The notes below the pieces were generated by a model. That model worked only from the letters and a program-made list of their open reading frames with translations, was not told the origin of the DNA and did no database searches. A stretch of 21,149 nucleotides of DNA from an uncultured Microbacterium sp. GTDB taxonomy: Bacteria; Actinomycetota; Actinomycetes; Actinomycetales; Microbacteriaceae. The translations under genes and the position numbers were made by a program. The stretch is from the NCBI GenBank assembly GCA_947647645.1, contig CANSLE010000010.1, positions 1 through 21,149 of the forward strand, given 5' to 3'. Numbering within the stretch: position 1 is the stretch's first letter; each line of letters begins with the position of its first letter. Positions 15,749 through 21,149 of the stretch are shown here, piece by piece.

Positions 15749-17359
15749 TCAGGCGCTGCGCCGCTGCGCCTGCACCTCGGGATCGGGCACCGGCGCCGCC
15801 GCGATGAGGGCGCGCGTATACGGATGCTGCGGCGCGCGCAGCACGCGGGTGCGCGGGCCCTCCTCGACCACGCGCCCGTGCTGGAGAACGACGATGCGAT
15901 CGCAGAGCTCGTCGACGACGGCGAGATCGTGGCTGATGAACAGGCAGGCGAACCGGAGATCGCGCTGGAGGTCGCGCAGCAGCTCGAGCACCGTCGCCTG
16001 CACGGAGACGTCGAGCGCGCTCGTCGGCTCGTCGGCGATCAGCAGGCGCGGGCTCAGCGAGATGGCGCGGGCGATCGCGACGCGCTGCCGCTGACCGCCC
16101 GACAGTTCGTGCGGATAACGGCGGCGCCACGCGGACGGCAGGCCCACGGCATCCAACAGCTGCGCGACCCGCGCATCGAGGGCGACCCCGCGTCGTCCCG
16201 CGTGCACACGCAGGGGTTCGCCGATCGCCTCCCCCACGGTGCGACGCGGGTCGAGGGCGGCCGTGGAGTTCTGGAAGACGACCCCGACCTGACGCTTGAC
16301 CTCCACGGCGCGTCGACCGCGCGCGGCGCGGAGATCGACACCGGCGATGCGCACCGTGCCGGCGGAGATGGGGGTCAGTCCGAGAGCGCAGCGCCCGATG
16401 GTGGACTTGCCCGACCCCGACTCTCCGGCGAGCGCGACGATCTCGCCCTCCCGAACGCGCAGCGTCACATCGTCGACGGCGTGCACCGCGTGGCGACCGC
16501 GGCCGTACACGACAGACAGCGCATCGACATCGAGCACAGTGGCATCACCCGCGGGGTCGGGGCGCTCGGGCGCACCCAGGCGCGGAACGGCGGCCAGCAG
16601 GCGCCGGGTGTAGTCGGCGGCGGGCGCGGCGAACAGATCGTGCACCTCGGCCGACTCCTCGACGACGCCGTCGTGGAGCACGACCACGCGGTCAGCGATG
16701 TCGGCGACGACACCCATGTCGTGGGTGATCATGATGATCGCCGTCCCGACACGCTCGCGCAGCCGCCGCAGCACGTCGAGCACCTCGCGCTGCACCGTCA
16801 CGTCGAGCGCTGTCGTCGGCTCGTCGGCGATGAGGATCTCGGGGTCGCACGCCAGGGCGATCGCGATCATGACCCGCTGCGCCTGGCCGCCCGACAGCTG
16901 ATGCGGGTAGCTCGACACCCGTTTGCGGGGCTCGGCGATCTCGACCATCTCGAGCAGCTCGATGACCCGCGCGCGCCGTTGCGCCCGCGTCATCTCCGGC
17001 CGGTGGACGATCAGCATCTCCTCGATCTGCGCGCCGACCGAGAAGACCGGATCCAGCGCACTGCCCGGATCTTGGAAGACCACGCCGATACGGGTCCCCC
17101 GCACGGCCTCGCGCCGCGCGGGGGACATCGCGAGCAGGTCGTCCCCGTCGAGCAGCGCCTGCCCGCCCACGACCGCGTTTCTCGGCAGCAGACCGACGAG
17201 GGCCAGCGCGCTCACGCTCTTGCCTGACCCGGATTCGCCGACGAGGGCGAGCACTTCCCGACGGTCGAGCGCGAAGGAGACCGATCTGACCGCGTTCATC
17301 CTCTCGCCGCCGGTGACGAAATCCACCGACAGATCGCGTACCTCCAGAAGCGGCGTCAC
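15749..17359 (-). CDS. Fused double ATPase of a peptide-type ABC transporter (DppD-DppF fusion)
   Basis: A 536-aa protein with two complete ABC ATPase cassettes. Cassette 1 has Walker A GESGSGKS (41-48), signature LSGGQ (155-159) and Walker B ADEP (178-181). Cassette 2 has Walker A GESGSGKS (312-319), signature LSGGQ (419-423) and Walker B ADEP (442-445). Each carries the oligopeptide-permease C-terminal motif, YTRRLLAAVP and YTRALIAAAP. It energises the DppB/DppC-like permeases upstream. The start is GTG 17359, overlapping the TGA of the regulator gene by 4 bp (GTGA). Single-chain DppDF fusions are common in actinobacteria. The substrate could be a peptide, a glycopeptide or a nickel chelate; the serine hydrolase in the operon favours a peptide-like compound. 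Confidence 0.95.
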   Translation of the reverse strand: MTPLLEVRDLSVDFVTGGERMNAVRSVSFALDRREVLALVGESGSGKSVSALALVGLLPRNAVVGGQALLDGDDLLAMSPARREAVRGTRIGVVFQDPGSALDPVFSVGAQIEEMLIVHRPEMTRAQRRARVIELLEMVEIAEPRKRVSSYPHQLSGGQAQRVMIAIALACDPEILIADEPTTALDVTVQREVLDVLRRLRERVGTAIIMITHDMGVVADIADRVVVLHDGVVEESAEVHDLFAAPAADYTRRLLAAVPRLGAPERPDPAGDATVLDVDALSVVYGRGRHAVHAVDDVTLRVREGEIVALAGESGSGKSTIGRCALGLTPISAGTVRIAGVDLRAARGRRAVEVKRQVGVVFQNSTAALDPRRTVGEAIGEPLRVHAGRRGVALDARVAQLLDAVGLPSAWRRRYPHELSGGQRQRVAIARAISLSPRLLIADEPTSALDVSVQATVLELLRDLQRDLRFACLFISHDLAVVDELCDRIVVLQHGRVVEEGPRTRVLRAPQHPYTRALIAAAPVPDPEVQAQRRSA

Positions 17360-17871
17360 GGAGCGCCGTCCTCGTCGATGTCCGCGTCGCGGTACGCCTG
17401 CCAGTCGGCGAGCATCTTGCGGTGGTAGCCCATGAGCCAGATCATGTAGCGCCTCGCGTTCTGCAGGCGCGTGCGGGGTCCGGACGCGGCGTCCGGCAGG
17501 ATGTCGAGACCGTACTCGATCGTCGAGGTCACCCGCCGTGCGTAGTCGCGCTCTCCGGCGAGGAAGCTGCCCCAGACATCCTCCTCCACCCGGAAGTAGC
17601 GGTTGCGGTCACCGGGCAGGGAGTGCGGCTTCAGGAAGCCGAGGCTCACGAGGGCGCGCGTGGACATGGAGACGGCCCCGGCGCTCGCCCCGAGCATCTC
17701 GGCGATCTGCGCGGAGGACAGGAACGGCCGATCGACGATGAGCAGCAGGCCGAGCACCCGCCCGTCCATCCGCGGGTTCCCCGCCGCCCCCCACGAGAAG
17801 GCGAAGTCCTCGACGAAGGTGCGCGCCTCTTCGCTCAGCTGCTCCGCCTGACGGTCGGTCTCCTCGCTCAT
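17356..17871 (-). CDS. GbsR/MarR-like winged-helix regulator
   Basis: A 171-aa DNA-binding protein. The winged helix-turn-helix covers about residues 36-95 (RMDGRVLGLLLIVDRPFLSS; AQIAEMLGASAGAVSMSTRA; then a wing ending GDRNRYFRV). C-terminal helices rich in Arg/Tyr/Trp (RRYMIWLMGYHRKMLADW) probably form the dimer interface. The layout resembles GbsR-type MarR relatives. It is embedded between the serine-hydrolase and ATPase genes with 4-bp overlaps on both sides, so it is made in step with the transporter and likely controls this operon. The ATG has GGAGAGGA upstream. No operator can be identified because the operon promoter lies outside the window. Confidence 0.85.
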   Translation of the reverse strand: MSEETDRQAEQLSEEARTFVEDFAFSWGAAGNPRMDGRVLGLLLIVDRPFLSSAQIAEMLGASAGAVSMSTRALVSLGFLKPHSLPGDRNRYFRVEEDVWGSFLAGERDYARRVTSTIEYGLDILPDAASGPRTRLQNARRYMIWLMGYHRKMLADWQAYRDADIDEDGAP

Positions 17872-19304
17872 AGCGACATCCTCTCCAGTGCCGTCCCCGG
17901 CTCGGTGAGCGCCATGGCCTCGTCGAACACGGCCTGAGGCCACATCGTCATGCCGCTCCACACCATCGATTCCACCCCACCGTCGGGCGCCTGCGCCACC
18001 TCGATCGGCTCGCCGGTCGCACCGAAGCCGTCTCGGCGCGCCTGGTGCATGCGCCCGGCCTCGTCGACCTCGATCTTCTCGGCCGAGCGCGCGGGGTCCT
18101 CCGCGACCGGGTGCAGCGCGAAGGTGGCGCCTCCCAGGTGCGCGACGTCGAGCACGCTCCACAGGCTCGCGAACCGCTCCTCCGGGAGGTCGGCGCGCGC
18201 ATCGGCATCCGCGTGGGCCAGAGCGAGCCGGATGATCGCCATCGCTCCGGTGGCCAGCACGTCGGCCGGGCCGTCGATGGCGTTGGTGAACACGCTCACC
18301 GCGATCGCGTCCTCGGCGTCCAACCAGGTCCGCGTGATGTGTCCCGGGTAGCCGCCGCTGTGGCCGACGAGCCGGCGCCCGCCGAGGGTGTGGAGCTCGA
18401 ACCCGAGGCCGTAGTCCCGCGCCACCCCGTCGACGTCGATGCGGGAGTGGGCGTGCTGGGCCTGGCGCTTGCTGTCGTCGCCGAGGAGACGGCCGTCGCC
18501 GAGAGCGTGCGCGCAGATGTAGGCGGTCGTCTCGGCGGCGGTCGAGTACCAGCCGGTCGCCGCGGCGAGAGCGCGCGTGTCGACGTGGCCGATCGCACGC
18601 CGGGCACCGCCGCCCAGACGAGCGGTGTGACCCGACGCGTACTCGTCCGCGCGCGACTGCTGCCACTCCGAGCCCGAGCGTTCCAGCCCCAGCGGCACGC
18701 AGATGCGCTCTCGGGTGAACCGGTCGTAGTCGAGGCCGGATGCCGCCTCGACGACGAGGCCGAGCAGCCCGTACGCGATGTTGGAGTACTTGAAGAACTC
18801 GTTGCGGGCGAAGACCCGCCCTTCGTCGCGGCAGATCGCGATGAGGCGCGACCGATCGGGGAAGGGACCGCCGCGCTGCCAGTAGTCGGCGTCACGTCCG
18901 TCTCGGACGACACCACCCTGATGCGCGAGCAGTTCGCGAACGGTGACCGCCGACAGATCGGTGCCCGACAGCTCCGGAATCCACGCGGAGACCGTGTCAT
19001 CGAGACGGAGGGCGCCCTGCTCGGCCAGCTGGAGCACCGCCGTCGCCGTGAACGTCTTGGAGTGGGACGCGATGCGGAAGAGGTGGTCGCCGGTGAGCGG
19101 CGTCGCGGTGGCCTCGTCGGCGAGGCCCCAGGCGAAGTCGAGCACGAGTTCGCCGTCCACGCGGATGGCGGCCTGGATGCCGGGGACCGCGCGCTGTTGC
19201 CCGATGAAGGCGAACCAGCGGGCCGCGTAGCGCGCGGCATCGTCCACCGCACGGCGTCGACGCGTGGTGGTGTCGTCCTCGGGGGGAGAGGAAGTGGCGG
19301 TCAC
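17868..19304 (-). CDS. Serine hydrolase, class C beta-lactamase/D-aminopeptidase type
   Basis: A 478-aa penicillin-binding-protein-like hydrolase. The catalytic motifs are all visible: SxxK as Ser80-His-Ser-Lys83 (IASHSKTFTA), YxN as Tyr173-Ser-Asn175 (FKYSNIAYG), and HxG as His315-Ser-Gly317 (VGHSGGYPG). No signal peptide or lipobox is seen, so it is predicted cytoplasmic, unlike a resistance beta-lactamase. About 110 C-terminal residues beyond the catalytic fold form an extra small domain. The start GTG 19304 overlaps the DppC-like stop by 4 bp and has AAAGGAC upstream; the longer open frame upstream is a shadow. In this operon it would cleave an imported peptide, D-amino-acid-containing peptide, ester or amide. 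The exact substrate is unknown. Confidence 0.92.
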   Translation of the reverse strand: MTATSSPPEDDTTTRRRRAVDDAARYAARWFAFIGQQRAVPGIQAAIRVDGELVLDFAWGLADEATATPLTGDHLFRIASHSKTFTATAVLQLAEQGALRLDDTVSAWIPELSGTDLSAVTVRELLAHQGGVVRDGRDADYWQRGGPFPDRSRLIAICRDEGRVFARNEFFKYSNIAYGLLGLVVEAASGLDYDRFTRERICVPLGLERSGSEWQQSRADEYASGHTARLGGGARRAIGHVDTRALAAATGWYSTAAETTAYICAHALGDGRLLGDDSKRQAQHAHSRIDVDGVARDYGLGFELHTLGGRRLVGHSGGYPGHITRTWLDAEDAIAVSVFTNAIDGPADVLATGAMAIIRLALAHADADARADLPEERFASLWSVLDVAHLGGATFALHPVAEDPARSAEKIEVDEAGRMHQARRDGFGATGEPIEVAQAPDGGVESMVWSGMTMWPQAVFDEAMALTEPGTALERMSL

Positions 19305-20191
19305 AGACGGCGTCCTTTCGGGTCGAGCGCATCGCGGAGGATGTCGCCGAGGGTGATGAGCGCGAAGACGGTCACGCTGAGAAAGAGGGCGGGGAAGAAG
19401 AGCATGTGCGGCGAGGTGCCGAAGTACGACTGCGCGTTCGCCATCTGCAACCCCCACGAGATGGAGGGTGCCCGCAGGCCCACCCCGAGAAAGGTGAGGG
19501 TCGACTCGGCGACGATGATGCTTCCGACCATGGTCGAGGTGATGGCGAGCACCGGGCCGAGAGCGTTCGGCACGACGTGGGTCAGCAGCGTGCGGGTGTG
19601 GGAGATTCCCATCGCTCGCGCCGCGCTGACGTACTCCATCCGACGCACGGTGCGAACGGATGTGCGGACGAGTCGTGCGAGCGTCGGCCAGCTGAACACC
19701 GCGAGCACCACGGCGACGATCACGGGGGTCCGCTCCCCCACGCTGTTGAGCACGATGATCGCCCCGAGGATGAAGGGGAAGCCGAGGAAGACGTCGGTCA
19801 GCCGGGAGATGATCGTGTCGGCGATGCCGCCGTAGTAGGCGGCGAGGGTGCCGACGACCACCGCGATCAGCAGCGCGATGACGGTGGCGGTGAGCCCGAT
19901 GAACAGCGAGGTGCGCGTGCCGTGGATGACGTTGGCGTAGACGTCGCAGCCCTGCAGATCGGTGCCGAAGAGGTGCGCGGCGCTGGGCGGCGTGGCGCTG
20001 TCGCGCAGGTTGCATGCCCGCGGATCGGGCTGACCGAACAGGCCGCCGATGGCCTCGGGCAGGAGTGAGATGACGGCGAGCACGGCGAGGATCGCGGCGC
20101 TCAGCCAGAACAGGACACGCCGGCGCAGGCTCGCCCAGACGCCCCGGCTGACGGTGATGTGTTCGAGGGCGGCCACAGCGGTTTCAGTCAT
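19301..20191 (-). CDS. Peptide-type ABC transporter permease, DppC-like
   Basis: A 296-aa membrane permease with an N-terminal span at about 26-46 and five further spans. The extracytoplasmic segment AAHLFGTDLQGCDVYANVIHGTR (72-94) is the family's GTDxxGxD signature. Cys82, together with Cys60 just upstream, may form a disulphide. The EAA loop is EYVSAARAMGISHTRTLLTH (186-205). The start ATG 20191 has GGAG upstream and overlaps the end of the DppB-like gene by 8 bp. It partners that permease. Confidence 0.94.
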   Translation of the reverse strand: MTETAVAALEHITVSRGVWASLRRRVLFWLSAAILAVLAVISLLPEAIGGLFGQPDPRACNLRDSATPPSAAHLFGTDLQGCDVYANVIHGTRTSLFIGLTATVIALLIAVVVGTLAAYYGGIADTIISRLTDVFLGFPFILGAIIVLNSVGERTPVIVAVVLAVFSWPTLARLVRTSVRTVRRMEYVSAARAMGISHTRTLLTHVVPNALGPVLAITSTMVGSIIVAESTLTFLGVGLRAPSISWGLQMANAQSYFGTSPHMLFFPALFLSVTVFALITLGDILRDALDPKGRRL

Positions 20192-21116
20192 GACGGCTCC
20201 GGGGGTCCAGCAGCGAGTTGAGCAGATCGACGAGCACGTTCAGCACGAGGAAGATCAGGATCAGCGTCGTGCCGACGCCGACGATCGTGGGGCCTTCGTG
20301 CGTGCGGATCGCGCCGAACAGCAGTTGGCCGATGCCCGGAAGGTTGAAGATCCCCTCCACGACGACCGCGCCACCGAGCAGGAACCCCAGATCGATCGCG
20401 ACGAACGTCAGCACCGGGGCCACCGAGTTGCGCATCACGTGGAGGCCGACGATCCGAGAGCGCGGCATGCCCTTCGCCCGGAGCGTCCGGACGAAGTCGG
20501 ACTCCATCGAGTCGACGACGCTGCCGCGCATGAGCCGGGTGATCGACGCGAGACCGAACAGCGCGATCACCAGCGCGGGCAGCAGGTAGGAGCCCGGCCA
20601 TCCCGCGTCGGTGCCCGCGATGGGGAACCATCCGAGCTGCAGGCCGAAGACGAGCTGCGCGCTGACCGCGACGACGAACACCGGGATCGAGGTGGCCAGG
20701 ATCGTGCCGAAGAGCACCGTCCGGTCGATCATGCTGTCACGGCGCAGGCCCGAGATCAGCCCCAGCGCGACGCCGAGGACCACCTCGATCACCCAGGCGG
20801 TGAGGGCGAGCGTGATCGTGACGGGCCAGCGCGACGCCATCCGATCGGCGACCGGCACGCCGCTGAAGGTCGTACCGAGGTCGCCGGAGAACAGTCCGCC
20901 CAGGTAGCGCAGGTATTGCTGCCACAGCGGCTCGTCGAGGTGGAACTGCTCGCGCAGCCGGGCCACGACATTCGCCGGCAGCGGCCGGTCTCCGCCGAGC
21001 GCGGCGATCGGGTCGCCCGGGAGCGCCCAGACCGTCGCGTAGATGATGAAGGTGACGCCGAGGACGACGATCACGAACTCGGCGAGGCGCCCGCCCACGC
21101 GGCGCGCGCCGATCAT
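20184..21116 (-). CDS. Peptide-type ABC transporter permease, DppB-like
   Basis: A 310-aa membrane permease with six spans. The N-terminal signature is FVIVVLGVTFIIYATVWALP followed by GDPIAAL, with the large loop RLREQFHLDEPLWQQYLRYL and the LGTTFSG motif. The EAA loop is DFVRTLRAKGMPRSRIVGLH. The ATG 21116 has GGGAG six bases upstream and fits the family, but the frame stays open to the window edge at 21149, so a slightly longer N-terminus cannot be excluded. The operon probably continues upstream with the substrate-binding protein, which is not in the window. Confidence 0.93.
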   Translation of the reverse strand: MIGARRVGGRLAEFVIVVLGVTFIIYATVWALPGDPIAALGGDRPLPANVVARLREQFHLDEPLWQQYLRYLGGLFSGDLGTTFSGVPVADRMASRWPVTITLALTAWVIEVVLGVALGLISGLRRDSMIDRTVLFGTILATSIPVFVVAVSAQLVFGLQLGWFPIAGTDAGWPGSYLLPALVIALFGLASITRLMRGSVVDSMESDFVRTLRAKGMPRSRIVGLHVMRNSVAPVLTFVAIDLGFLLGGAVVVEGIFNLPGIGQLLFGAIRTHEGPTIVGVGTTLILIFLVLNVLVDLLNSLLDPRSRHD

Positions 21117-21149
21117 GCGGCGCTCCCGGCCACGCGTCGGCGGACCGTG

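Noticed and set aside
15749..17359. Internal duplication in the ABC ATPase gene as a possible assembly artefact
   Set aside because: The two halves are clearly diverged cassettes of the DppD and DppF types, a known fusion format.

Overview
The window is high-GC DNA with strong Shine-Dalgarno sites, many 4-bp start/stop overlaps, a lipobox solute-binding protein and actinobacterial gene families. It fits an actinobacterium, most likely Microbacteriaceae (Microbacterium-like). That placement rests on gene content and on the very frequent GGATGCC/GGCATCC heptamer; no 16S rRNA or other marker is present. I see no rRNA, tRNA, CRISPR array, transposase or phage gene.

Left part (1-5251), pyruvate node: alanine dehydrogenase (ald, minus strand) is divergent from an Lrp/AsnC regulator (AldR-like). 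Next come, on the plus strand, a PEP synthase regulatory kinase/pyrophosphorylase and PEP synthase (ppsA). Together they connect alanine, pyruvate and PEP. The ppsA tail overlaps a convergent UlaG-like metallo-beta-lactamase-fold hydrolase.

Middle part (5191-8997), small housekeeping and stress genes: the MBL-fold hydrolase and ribonuclease HI are divergent around an intergenic region holding an unusually regular palindromic repeat array. They are followed by a VOC/glyoxalase-like protein, a second palindromic element of similar size, and a coupled Nudix hydrolase / aldo-keto reductase pair. The 253-bp gap upstream of the aldo-keto reductase holds a palindrome, an inverted-repeat pair and a 17-unit RGGT tetranucleotide repeat with a canonical G-quadruplex motif.

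Sugar operon (15610 down to 8998, minus strand): LacI-family regulator, lipoprotein sugar-binding protein, MalF-like and MalG-like permeases, a cytoplasmic GH32/43-like glycosidase, and then rlmN, joined to the glycosidase by an ATGA overlap. A promoter and a perfect 12-bp LacI-type operator precede lacI. One palindrome spans the lacI stop codon, and a strong hairpin lies between the binding-protein and permease genes. No ATPase for this transporter is present, as is usual for CUT1 systems that share an MsiK-type ATPase.

Peptide-type operon (21116 down to 15749, minus strand, probably continuing upstream of the window): DppB-like permease, DppC-like permease, class-C-beta-lactamase-type serine hydrolase, GbsR/MarR-like regulator and a fused double ATPase (DppD-DppF). 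Every junction overlaps by 4 or 8 bp. This looks like an uptake-and-hydrolysis module for a peptide or peptide-like compound that carries its own regulator.

The most unusual observations are the two large intergenic palindromic elements (5993-6086 and 7155-7240), the RGGT microsatellite/G4 tract, the embedding of rlmN in a sugar operon, and the hydrolase-regulator pair inside the Dpp-type operon.
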